Shown: positions 1 through 5,883 of the stretch, piece by piece
How positions within the stretch are numbered: position 1 is the stretch's first letter
Layout of the letters: the number at the start of each line of letters is the position of its first letter
Source of the DNA: Alphaproteobacteria bacterium
GTDB lineage: Bacteria; Pseudomonadota; Alphaproteobacteria; JAAXGF01
DNA: 5,900 bases
Reading direction: 5' to 3'
NCBI GenBank assembly: GCA_012267605.1
Contig: JAAXGF010000170.1
Coordinates: 1-5,900, forward strand
Notes under the pieces: model-generated
Database searches by the model: none
What the model saw: the letters and a program-made list of their open reading frames with translations, nothing else
Told to the model about the DNA's origin: nothing
Made by a program: the position numbers and the translations under genes

Positions 1-335
1 ACGCCGCGTATCGCGTCGATCTCCGCCCGCGTGACCGGCTGGTGGTAGGCGATGATGGCCAATGTTTCGATCGCCGCCCTTGACGGTTTCCTGCGTACTC
101 GCAAGTGGCGTTTTAGCTCGGGCGCCAGGTCCTCTGAGGTCCGCATCGTCCAACCGCCTCCAGCCTGTACCAGATTGATACCTCGGTCCTGGTAGTGGTT
201 CTTGAGCTCCGCAAGCAAGGCGCTTGGCTTGACGCCACGGGGTAGCTTTTCCCTAATCGTCTCTTCGTCGAGTGGGGTCTCGCTGGCAAACAACAGAGCT
301 TCAAGAAGCCGCAGATCGTGGCGAGCGTCAGCCAT
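1..335 (-). CDS. scpB: ScpB, SMC-complex winged-helix subunit (C-terminus cut off by window edge)
   Basis: Segregation and condensation protein B, which with ScpA bridges the SMC ATPase heads and helps condense and segregate the chromosome. My translation gives 111 complete residues starting MADARHDLRLLEALLFASET, the usual ScpB first winged-helix start. The family signature ETLAIIAYHQPVTRAEIDAI follows at residues 90-109 (family pattern LAIIAYxQPITRxEIxxIRG). ScpB is usually about 180-240 aa, so roughly half the gene lies left of position 1. The ATG at 335 is chosen because it is preceded by AAGGGCGGA at a 4-nt spacing and overlaps the scpA stop by 8 nt, which implies translational coupling. 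In many alphaproteobacteria tatABC follows scpB; that would be outside this window (inference). No damage is seen in the visible part. Confidence 0.93.
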   Translation of the reverse strand, partial: MADARHDLRLLEALLFASETPLDEETIREKLPRGVKPSALLAELKNHYQDRGINLVQAGGGWTMRTSEDLAPELKRHLRVRRKPSRAAIETLAIIAYHQPVTRAEIDAIRG

Positions 336-1125
336 TGGATCCGCCCTTATCGGACGATGAACGCAAGAAAATCGGCGCGAATGCGCTTGCCTGCCGAATT
401 TGCACCCGCCCCAGGCGCGCAAGCTCGAGAATCGCCGCGAAAGTGGATGCCACTGCCGACCGGCGAACCAGTTGTTCCTGAAGGTCGGGTGGAAGGAAGC
501 GGCGGAGGTCTTGCCAATCCGGTGCCAATCCCATCATGCGAGACAAGCGTTCGAGCGCCTGGTCGACCGAAAAAAGTTGGCCGTGTTCGAAAATCAGGGG
601 AACATCGGAATTGCGTGCCAGATTTGCCGCGTAGGCCTGTAGCAGCTCGTAAAGTGAGACATCGAGGTCGGTCGTCGTCTCGGCCGTGATGCCCTCAGGC
701 ATTCCACGCGCAAATACATCCCTGCCAAGCAAGGACCTAGCCATAATCTGCGCACCTGCTTCTCGCATGGACTCGAGAGCGCGAAGCCGTTCGACGAAGG
801 CTTTAGCCATATCGTCGGCGCTCGGTTCACCGTCACCAGGTTCGGGTAAAAGGATGCGCGACTTGAGATAAGCGAGCCAAGCCGCCATAACCAAATACTC
901 GGCGGCGAGATCGAGACTCCGATTGCGTGCATCGGCGATGAAGGCGAGGTACTGGTCAGCAAGCTGCACCATGGAAATATTCGCCAAATCCACTTTTTGG
1001 TCGCGCGCTAACGTCAGCAAGAGATAGAGAGGGCCTTCGAAACCATCAATGTCGACGACCAGTCGCGCGGTCCGTTCGTGCCGATTTTCGACATGTGATT
1101 GGGTTGGAAACGCCACGGTGGTCAT
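328..1125 (-). CDS. scpA: ScpA, SMC-complex kleisin subunit
   Basis: Segregation and condensation protein A, the kleisin that closes the Smc ring and binds a ScpB dimer; it acts on the nucleoid. At 265 aa it is normal for the family. Residues 28-37 (GFEGPLYLLL) are the N-terminal kleisin motif that contacts the Smc neck. Residues 73-94, including LAAEYLVMAAWLAYLKSR, are the second highly conserved block. Residues 225-255 (VASTFAAILELARLGRVQI) are the C-terminal winged helix that contacts the other Smc head. One oddity is that the family consensus is GPLDLLL and here the Asp is Tyr34. The start ATG overlaps the stop of the upstream protease as ATGA, so translation is probably coupled, and the ribosome-binding site is weak (GAG). 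The stop overlaps scpB. Identification is secure. Confidence 0.96.
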   Translation of the reverse strand: MTTVAFPTQSHVENRHERTARLVVDIDGFEGPLYLLLTLARDQKVDLANISMVQLADQYLAFIADARNRSLDLAAEYLVMAAWLAYLKSRILLPEPGDGEPSADDMAKAFVERLRALESMREAGAQIMARSLLGRDVFARGMPEGITAETTTDLDVSLYELLQAYAANLARNSDVPLIFEHGQLFSVDQALERLSRMMGLAPDWQDLRRFLPPDLQEQLVRRSAVASTFAAILELARLGRVQIRQASAFAPIFLRSSSDKGGSNG

Positions 1126-1826
1126 ATGAGCTCGGCGAAATTCAGCCCGGTCGCGTATGACAACAAGTCAAACACGAATGAGAGGGCGGGCCGCATGATC
1201 CAAACGAATAGGTTCAAGTCGACACCAATTTGCCGTCCGACAATTGGCAGAACGAACAGCGCACCAAGTAGAATTATAATTCCGAAACGTTCCAAACGAG
1301 CAAATTGGACCGCGAACCGAGGGGGCAAGAGTCCGGTCACGACCCGGCCGCCGTCCAGCGGCGGCAACGGAATCATATTGAAAACCGCCAGAATGACGTT
1401 GATCAGGATGCCATTCTGAAGATTGTAAAATAGCCATTCGCTGAGCCATGGAGAAAACATCGGCGTTAAATAAATCAGCCAGCCGCAGGCAAGTGCGATT
1501 CCGATGTTCATTCCCGGACCGGCCAGTGCCACCAAAACCATGTCTCTTTTCGGGTGGCGAAGGCGGGCGAAATTAACTGGTACAGGCTTTGCGTATCCGA
1601 AAAGAAACGGAGCACGAAGCAACAGGAGAAGACCGGGCAGAATAAGAGTACCGAAGTGGTCGATGTGGCGTAAGGGATTGAAAGATACCCGCCCCAATCG
1701 CCGCGCGGTATCGTCTCCGAGTTTTTCCGCGACCCATCCGTGCGCGGCTTCGTGGAGAGTGATCGCGAATACCAAAGGCAAGACCCAGATCGAGACAAGG
1801 TAGAGGATGCCGGCAATATCGTTCAT
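1122..1826 (-). CDS. Site-2 protease family (M50) membrane zinc metalloprotease
   Basis: Intramembrane metalloprotease of the short, PDZ-less S2P/M50 type, 234 aa. The zinc motif HEAAH is at residues 25-29 inside the first hydrophobic segment. The family pattern FNPLRHIDHFGT is at 49-60, GPGMN at 103-107, and the third-ligand motif NMIPLPPLDGGRV at 150-162 with Asp158 as expected zinc ligand. Five or so hydrophobic segments lie at about 5-24, 59-76, 96-121, 138-152 and 188-208. All catalytic residues are present, so it should be active. The substrate is unknown; the family cleaves transmembrane segments in the inner membrane. It lies 3 nt after nagZ and overlaps scpA by 4 nt, so it is co-transcribed with both. 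The ribosome-binding site is weak, consistent with coupling to nagZ. This is not RseP, which is about 450 aa and carries PDZ domains. Confidence 0.93.
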   Translation of the reverse strand: MNDIAGILYLVSIWVLPLVFAITLHEAAHGWVAEKLGDDTARRLGRVSFNPLRHIDHFGTLILPGLLLLLRAPFLFGYAKPVPVNFARLRHPKRDMVLVALAGPGMNIGIALACGWLIYLTPMFSPWLSEWLFYNLQNGILINVILAVFNMIPLPPLDGGRVVTGLLPPRFAVQFARLERFGIIILLGALFVLPIVGRQIGVDLNLFVWIMRPALSFVFDLLSYATGLNFAELI

Positions 1827-1829
1827 GGC

Positions 1830-2897
1830 TCAAGCATCCAGGGTAAGAGGTTCAAGAATCTCGTTTAGTTCGTTCAATGTCTCTTCGCGGTTGAACGGTG
1901 GATCGTCGACCGCTTCGACATCAGGGACGGGGCGTTGAAATGGCGCACCCATGGCTGACACGGCGTCCGCTATTTCCCGCATTTCCGCCATCGAGGCGTT
2001 ACAATGGAGGACTACGTCGCAGCCGGCAGCCAGGGCGGCAGCGGCGCGTGTGCCGAGCGGTCCGGAAAGCGCCCCCATGGAAATATCGTCTGATATTAGC
2101 AGGCCCATAAATCCAATTTCGCCACGAATTTGGTTCTGGATAACGGCCCGCGACAATGTCGCTGGCGCCGAGTCGAGATCTTGGTATACCACATGTGCCG
2201 TCATCGCCCACGGAGCGTTGGCCAGAGCCGTGAACGGAACAAAATCGATTTGCCGCAAGTCTTGACCCTGTGCGTCCACGATCGGCAAGCTCGTGTGGCT
2301 ATCAGCTCGGGCTCGGCCATGGCCTGGTATGTGCTTGATAACGGGTTGCACACCGCCCGACGACAATCCATGGCAAATCGCGCCACCTATTTTAGCGACG
2401 ATTTGGGGATCATGACCCAGCGCGCGATCGCCGATGATATCGTGGGCACCCCGTTCCGGAACGTCGAGCACAGGTGCGCAATTCACCGTTATCCCCAACT
2501 CGAACAGATCCGCCGCTATCAGCCGAGCGTTGAGGCGCGCGGCCCGGCATGCGGAACCCACATTCCTCCGGGCAAGTGGGGCAAAGGTGTATGCGGGAGG
2601 CGCTGCCCGCCATTGCGGCGGTCGCAAGCGTGCGACGCGCCCACCCTCTTGGTCGATCAAAATGGGGGCGTTGGGCCGGATTCGCTTAAGCGAATTGACT
2701 AAGGACCGGATTTGATCCGGTGACTGGCAGTTCCGTGAGAACAGGATGAAACCGAGCGGCTGTACAGCACTAAATAAATCCTCCTCCGCCGGTAGTAGAG
2801 TCGTCTCAGCGCACCCAAATATGATCGGTTGGGTGACCCCTGATTCGGCAGTGGGAGTGATCCGACCCGGACCTGATTTAGTATCGCCTAGGGCCAT
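1830..2897 (-). CDS. nagZ: NagZ, beta-N-acetylglucosaminidase (GH3) of murein recycling
   Basis: Cytoplasmic glycoside hydrolase family 3 enzyme that removes N-acetylglucosamine from GlcNAc-anhydroMurNAc(-peptide) taken up during peptidoglycan recycling. Visible motifs are FGCAETTL at 27-34, PLGFILFSRNC at 47-57, IDQEGGRVARL at 81-91, and KHIPGHGRARADSHTSLP at 188-205. The last is the NagZ-specific loop with the catalytic Asp199-His201 dyad. LISDDISMGAL is at 267-277, with Asp270 the predicted nucleophile. At 355 aa it is slightly longer than usual because about 23 residues with no family counterpart precede the domain. ATG 2897 is the only in-frame start before the conserved core, as an in-frame TGA lies upstream, yet it lacks its own Shine-Dalgarno. 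A strong purine run at 2929-2938 lies 31 nt upstream and fits better a short overlapping ORF. It heads the operon with the protease, scpA and scpB. Confidence 0.95.
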   Translation of the reverse strand: MALGDTKSGPGRITPTAESGVTQPIIFGCAETTLLPAEEDLFSAVQPLGFILFSRNCQSPDQIRSLVNSLKRIRPNAPILIDQEGGRVARLRPPQWRAAPPAYTFAPLARRNVGSACRAARLNARLIAADLFELGITVNCAPVLDVPERGAHDIIGDRALGHDPQIVAKIGGAICHGLSSGGVQPVIKHIPGHGRARADSHTSLPIVDAQGQDLRQIDFVPFTALANAPWAMTAHVVYQDLDSAPATLSRAVIQNQIRGEIGFMGLLISDDISMGALSGPLGTRAAAALAAGCDVVLHCNASMAEMREIADAVSAMGAPFQRPVPDVEAVDDPPFNREETLNELNEILEPLTLDA

Positions 2898-2919
2898 GGT
2901 ACGGGCTGATGGTTCCCAT
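2878..2919 (-). other. Possible 13-codon leader ORF overlapping the nagZ start
   Basis: An ATG at 2919 opens a 13-codon ORF (MGTISPYHGPRRY, then TAA) in a different frame from nagZ. Its TAA lies 17-19 nt inside nagZ. It is preceded by GAGAGGGGGG (2929-2938) with a 9-nt spacer, a much better ribosome-binding site than anything directly before the nagZ ATG at 2897. It may be a leader peptide that couples translation to nagZ, or chance. Short length and no comparative data keep confidence low. Confidence 0.2.
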
Positions 2920-3057
2920 CGAACGAATCCCCCCTCTCACCGCGGTCGCGTGGCCGGGCGGAATGTGCAGTCTAAGCCGACGCGATCAAAAACACCCGCA
3001 GGCTAACAATGGCATCCCCTCCCGGCCTTGGCAAACTTCGCGTAACCCGCCAGCGCC
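2898..3057 (-). other. 160-nt gap between fieF and nagZ (likely nagZ operon promoter region)
   Basis: No gene was recognised here. The flanking genes run in the same direction. I saw no strong intrinsic terminator after fieF and no clear -35/-10 pair, so either a weak promoter for the nagZ operon or read-through from fieF is possible. The purine-rich stretch at 2929-2938 is the only clear signal. In related genomes a SPOR-domain gene often precedes nagZ; no remnant of it is visible. Confidence 0.4.
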
Positions 3058-4107
3058 TTAACGAATTTTTCCCCCTTGCTTGGGACTACGCGGATCGACC
3101 CGGCTGTATGCCGGGTGATTCTCGACCAAGCCAAATGGATCTTGATGAATGATGATCTCGGCGCAGGGAAACGCCTCCTTTACAGAGGTTTCGACTTCGT
3201 CGGTGACCTTGTGAGCGAGGTTGAGTGATATTCGACCGTCGAGCTCCAAATGAAACTGAATAAAGGGTTGGAGACCGGATCGCCGGGTGCGAAGCTCATG
3301 AATGCCCTTCGCCTTGGGGTGCTGCAGAACGATGTTGTATATCTTCTCGCGCTCACCGTTCGAGAACTCGCGATCCATCAATAATTCGACGGCCCGGCGA
3401 GCGATTCGCCAGGCGCCCAATAGGAGATAGCTAGCGATAGCCAGAGCGAAAATCGGATCCGCGAGTTGCCAGCCGAGGTAGCTGGACAACCCCAGCGACA
3501 CAATGACGCTGCCGTTTATAAGCGCATCGGTTTCATAATGCAGAGCGTCCGCTCCGATCGCCGTCGATCCCGTTGTGCGTACAACATATCTTTGAAATAG
3601 AACCAGGGCCACGGTTAGCGCGATGGAAAGCACCATCACGCTGATCCCTACCATGGGTTGCTGAATTGGCACAGGGTCGATAATTCTTTCCCCGGCCTCG
3701 AAAATCAGAATCATAGCGGAGCCTGTAATGAACGCCGACTGCCCAAGTCCGGCTAATGGCTCCGCCTTGCCGTGACCGAATCGGTAATCCGCGTCCGCCG
3801 GACGCAATGCACGCCGAACCGCCAAGAAATTTACCATCGACGCCATAACATCCAGAATGGAATCGACCAGCGAGGACAGCAGGCTGACAGAGCCGGTGAG
3901 CACCCAAGCAACAATTTTGACCACGATCAGGGATGTCGCCACAACTACAGACGCCGTCGTTGCGGCCCGCATCAATTTTCCGGCGCTTGCTGGTTTCTTA
4001 GCCCGCCTCCGGGTGCGGGTACCCCCGTTTTGCCGCCGATACCAGCGTACGAGCGCGTGGGCGACCAACATCACCGTGACGAGAAAGACGACAGTCGAAA
4101 ATTCCAA
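3058..4107 (-). CDS. fieF: FieF/YiiP-type cation diffusion facilitator (Zn2+/Fe2+ efflux)
   Basis: Inner-membrane divalent cation/proton antiporter of the CDF family. Numbering is from the TTG at 4107 (349 aa). That start has AGGA at a 7-nt spacing; a longer GTG start at 4155 has no ribosome-binding site. The YiiP transport-site ligands are all present: Asp81 and Asp85 (SLVDSILDV), His189 and Asp193 (LHYETD). The cytoplasmic-domain ligands are His269, His285, His320 and Asp322 (HELRTRRSG, FIQFHLEL, IIHQDP). Spacings within each site match E. coli YiiP exactly. The RFGHGKAE loop is at 108-115, but the YiiP His71 position is Tyr107. Residues 4-20 form an extra hydrophobic segment and 21-45 a basic linker (RRQNGGTRTRRRAKK) before the normal CDF start at about 45. 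Six family membrane helices should follow. The gene is divergent from the secreted protein at 4514. Metal preference cannot be read from sequence alone. Confidence 0.92.
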   Translation of the reverse strand: MEFSTVVFLVTVMLVAHALVRWYRRQNGGTRTRRRAKKPASAGKLMRAATTASVVVATSLIVVKIVAWVLTGSVSLLSSLVDSILDVMASMVNFLAVRRALRPADADYRFGHGKAEPLAGLGQSAFITGSAMILIFEAGERIIDPVPIQQPMVGISVMVLSIALTVALVLFQRYVVRTTGSTAIGADALHYETDALINGSVIVSLGLSSYLGWQLADPIFALAIASYLLLGAWRIARRAVELLMDREFSNGEREKIYNIVLQHPKAKGIHELRTRRSGLQPFIQFHLELDGRISLNLAHKVTDEVETSVKEAFPCAEIIIHQDPFGLVENHPAYSRVDPRSPKQGGKIR

Positions 4108-4254
4108 GTTACTTTCCTGCCCTTCCCAATCGACGCCCTTCACCCGCAGCGGCACCGCACAACCGCGGCGAGTTCGTCGGTCTTTCCCGGCGTATCTCTG
4201 TTTCGTGTCACCCGTCGGTAAGGCGAAATCGAGTGCCCTCGCCCGCCAAGCGAC

Positions 4255-4266
4255 CGGTTATAACCG
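4255..4266. promoter_or_regulatory. 12-bp palindrome on the candidate fieF -10 box
   Basis: CGGTTATAACCG is a perfect 12-bp palindrome. It covers the -10 hexamer of the candidate fieF promoter, where a repressor would block transcription. It does not match a known Fur, Zur or MerR-type operator that I can recall. Confidence 0.35.
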
Positions 4267-4285
4267 AGGCGATGGCCAATGATAA
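4257..4285 (-). promoter_or_regulatory. Candidate fieF promoter
   Basis: On the minus strand TTATCA (4285-4280) and TATAAC (4262-4257) are separated by exactly 17 nt, resembling sigma-70 -35 and -10 boxes (4/6 and 5/6 matches). The transcription start would be near 4250, about 140 nt before the TTG start of fieF. This is read by eye; other spacings in the region give poorer matches. Confidence 0.35.
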
Positions 4286-4413
4286 GCAGGAATAGCCGTG
4301 GCGAGACATTCCGCCAGCGAATTTCCCCTGTACGCGATTTGTGCGGACTTTCCAATTGCGGTGACCGGTGCGGCACTGTATGGATGAGAGTATGATTCCA
4401 TTAAGCGTCGAAT

Positions 4414-4432
4414 ATGATCGGGTTCCGATCAT
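4414..4432. promoter_or_regulatory. Perfect 19-bp dyad, candidate operator
   Basis: ATGATCGG - GTT - CCGATCAT has 8-bp perfect arms and a 3-nt spacer. It lies 82 nt upstream of the secreted-protein start and overlaps a TATGAT (4413-4418) that could be a -10 box, although no good -35 sits at the right distance. A second TATGAT lies 22 nt upstream (4391-4396). There is no T-run after it, so it is more like a protein-binding dyad than a terminator. Confidence 0.4.
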
Positions 4433-4471
4433 CCGGGCAATCACGGGAACACGTCCGGATCAAACTCATAA

Positions 4472-4484
4472 CCCGCCGGGCGGG
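4472..4484 (+). promoter_or_regulatory. GC-rich hairpin in the leader of the 4514 gene
   Basis: CCCGC-CGG-GCGGG can form a 5-bp all-GC stem with a 3-nt loop, 29 nt before the start codon and 15 nt before the ribosome-binding site. It is too far from the start to hide the site directly; any role is inference. Confidence 0.2.
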
Positions 4485-4499
4485 AGCGGCTTACCTAGC

Positions 4500-4505
4500 G
4501 GGGAG
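4500..4505 (+). promoter_or_regulatory. Ribosome-binding site of the 4514 gene
   Basis: GGGGAG stands 8 nt before the ATG at 4514. It is the best Shine-Dalgarno in the window and decides the start, which also places a signal peptide at the very N-terminus. Confidence 0.6.
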
Positions 4506-4513
4506 ACGGCACG

Positions 4514-5596
4514 ATGCAACGAGTCATGGGATTCCTGGGGATTTCCCTGTTTGCTTCGATCATTTCGCTCGGTGCGTTCGTAGGGGACGCCCGCGCCCAG
4601 ATTTCCTACCAGCTCAAGCTCAAGTTTGCGACCCAACTTGAGGAGGCTCTCGGTCACCTTTGGGCCGTCGAGCAAGACCTGGCGGAAAACGATTCTGTCC
4701 ACGCCTTGTACCACGCCAGTCATCCTATTTTAGAACTGTACCAAAGCCTTAAACCGATCTTGGAGGAAGAGGACCCGGAGCTGGACGCCAAGTTTCGCGA
4801 TTCATTTTCGGGCCTGATCGAACGCACCGGTCCGGAGATGACGCCTCAACAGGCGAAAAAGGCACTCGACGAAGCAAGAGCCCTTGTCGAGCAAGCGAGA
4901 TCAAAGGTCGTAGGTCTGGATTTAAATAACAGGCCGACGTTTAAGGCGCACGTTATGCGGAACTTATTGGGGTCTTCTTTAACAGAATATAAGCGAGCCG
5001 TCGTCGAGGAAGAAGTTAAAACGGTGAGCGACTTCCAAGACGCCACCGCATTCTTTACCAGATCTCTGGAACTGTTCGAGAGACTTAAGTCTAGGATGGA
5101 CGGCAAGGAGCGCGACGTCGCTCAGAGATTTTATGGCGACCTGGCGGGTGCCTACAAACGGGCGGCCAACCCTGCGCAAGTCGAGAGCCTCACCAACGGC
5201 GTGATCGACCGATTGGCGAAATCGTTCCCGCCGGACCCCGCGCTTGAAGCCGAAGTGGATGCCACCGCGGTGCGCAAAGCTGCGGAAATGAAATCGGCCA
5301 AAGCGATGGAAGAAGCGTCTGCCGCGCCCGCAACTCCCGCTACGCCGGATGATACGGCGGAAAGCTCGGGTTCTTCGACGAAGAGGCTCGAATTGACGCC
5401 GGCACCAACATCGAAAGAACCAGCGAAGACGGCGGCCAAGAAAAGATTGATGCCGAAGCTAGATGCCGACAGGGGAAAGGTCATTTGCCGGAACGGTACA
5501 GTGAAGATTGTCCAGATCGGAAATGACAATGAGGTCTGCGTAATGCCGGCTGTTGCCGATAGACTGATTCTGCGCCGTCGCGCCCGAAAACCTTAA
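4514..5596 (+). CDS. Secreted helical two-repeat protein with C-terminal Cys-pair module
   Basis: Not a named gene that I recognise; 360 aa. Residues 1-28 are a Sec signal peptide (MQRV, hydrophobic 7-23, cleavage site ARA before Gln29), so the product is periplasmic or secreted. Residues 33-235 are charged and helical and contain two tandem units offset by exactly 112 residues: 52-104 (HPILELYQSLKPIL region) and 164-216 (SLELFERLKSRM region). The first unit is rich in possible metal ligands (His48, Glu53, His63, His67, His70, Glu74). Residues about 245-315 are an Ala/Pro/Thr/Ser/Glu low-complexity linker. Residues 319-353 form a small module with the only two cysteines, Cys325 and Cys342 (VICRNGTV, EVCVMPAVADRLILRR), probably a disulfide. 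From memory, both parts resemble thaumarchaeal surface proteins (HxWALE...HPIAELY and CVKPSTADKLVERGW patterns). Divergence from fieF hints at a metal link, which is inference only. Confidence 0.85.
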   Translation: MQRVMGFLGISLFASIISLGAFVGDARAQISYQLKLKFATQLEEALGHLWAVEQDLAENDSVHALYHASHPILELYQSLKPILEEEDPELDAKFRDSFSGLIERTGPEMTPQQAKKALDEARALVEQARSKVVGLDLNNRPTFKAHVMRNLLGSSLTEYKRAVVEEEVKTVSDFQDATAFFTRSLELFERLKSRMDGKERDVAQRFYGDLAGAYKRAANPAQVESLTNGVIDRLAKSFPPDPALEAEVDATAVRKAAEMKSAKAMEEASAAPATPATPDDTAESSGSSTKRLELTPAPTSKEPAKTAAKKRLMPKLDADRGKVICRNGTVKIVQIGNDNEVCVMPAVADRLILRRRARKP

Positions 5597-5680
5597 CGGA
5601 GAACGTTATTCCGGGGACACGGATTGGAGGGTTGTTATCGGCCACTGCACACATCCGCCAACCTGCCCATCCTAAAACCG

Positions 5681-5700
5681 GGCTGTGTCCCAGCCATTTT
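5681..5700 (+). terminator. Weak rho-independent terminator candidate
   Basis: GGCTG-TGTCC-CAGCC forms a 5-bp GC-rich stem with a 5-nt loop, followed by ATTTT, 84 nt after the stop of the secreted-protein gene. The stem and U-run are short, so this is a moderate to weak call. Confidence 0.3.
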
Positions 5701-5821
5701 CCACCGTACCAGCCCATTGACACTCAAATTGTATGGCAACCCCTAGTTGTTTTCCGTTCGCTCCCTCGTACAAGTATCTCCGCCCATACCGATTTCCCCA
5801 GCCTGCAGTATTTGTCTCAAC

Positions 5822-5850
5822 CTACGCCTTGCAGTGGAAGGTTGGCGTAG
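5822..5850. repeat. Inverted repeat (7-bp arms)
   Basis: CTACGCC (5822-5828) and GGCGTAG (5844-5850) are perfect inverted arms around a 15-nt spacer. First of three adjacent dyads at the right end of the window. Confidence 0.4.
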
Positions 5851-5854
5851 CTTT

Positions 5855-5883
5855 GCTAGTTGCGCAACGGTCAACTGGCTAGC
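5855..5883. repeat. Bulged inverted repeat with central palindrome
   Basis: GCTAGTTG (5855-5862) pairs with CAACT (5872-5876) and AGC (5881-5883), leaving a 4-nt bulge. Overlapping it is the perfect 10-bp palindrome GTTGCGCAAC (5859-5868), which offers an alternative fold or a protein-binding site. Confidence 0.4.

Noticed and set aside
328..1125. Several overlapping open frames of 60-190 codons on the opposite strand of the scpA, protease and nagZ genes
   Set aside because: They lie antisense or out of frame to genes with secure family motifs, have Arg/Ser/Pro-rich composition typical of shadow frames, and lack ribosome-binding sites.
3772..4282. Plus-strand open frames of 141-149 codons across the fieF N-terminus
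   Set aside because: They are antisense to the CDF coding region, with no recognisable motif and composition typical of a shadow frame.
441..5265. 13-nt exact match AAGTGGATGCCAC at 441-453 and 5253-5265
   Set aside because: Both copies lie in unrelated coding sequence on different genes; a single match of this length is not enough to call a repeat.
4514..5596. Assignment of the secreted protein as EfeO, imelysin or the FTR1 N-terminal domain
   Set aside because: The HPILELY segment recalls these iron-related helical proteins, but their diagnostic HxxE-type motifs and overall layout are not present.
5481..5723. 80-codon minus-strand frame, Gly/Trp-rich, overlapping the end of the secreted-protein gene
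   Set aside because: It overlaps the conserved Cys-pair module antisense and has no family resemblance; the Trp-rich part is probably a by-product of the sequence composition.
5632..5850. 72-codon plus-strand frame in the right-hand gap
   Set aside because: It needs a TTG start without Shine-Dalgarno, is Pro/Ser/His-rich, matches nothing I know, and runs into the inverted-repeat cluster.
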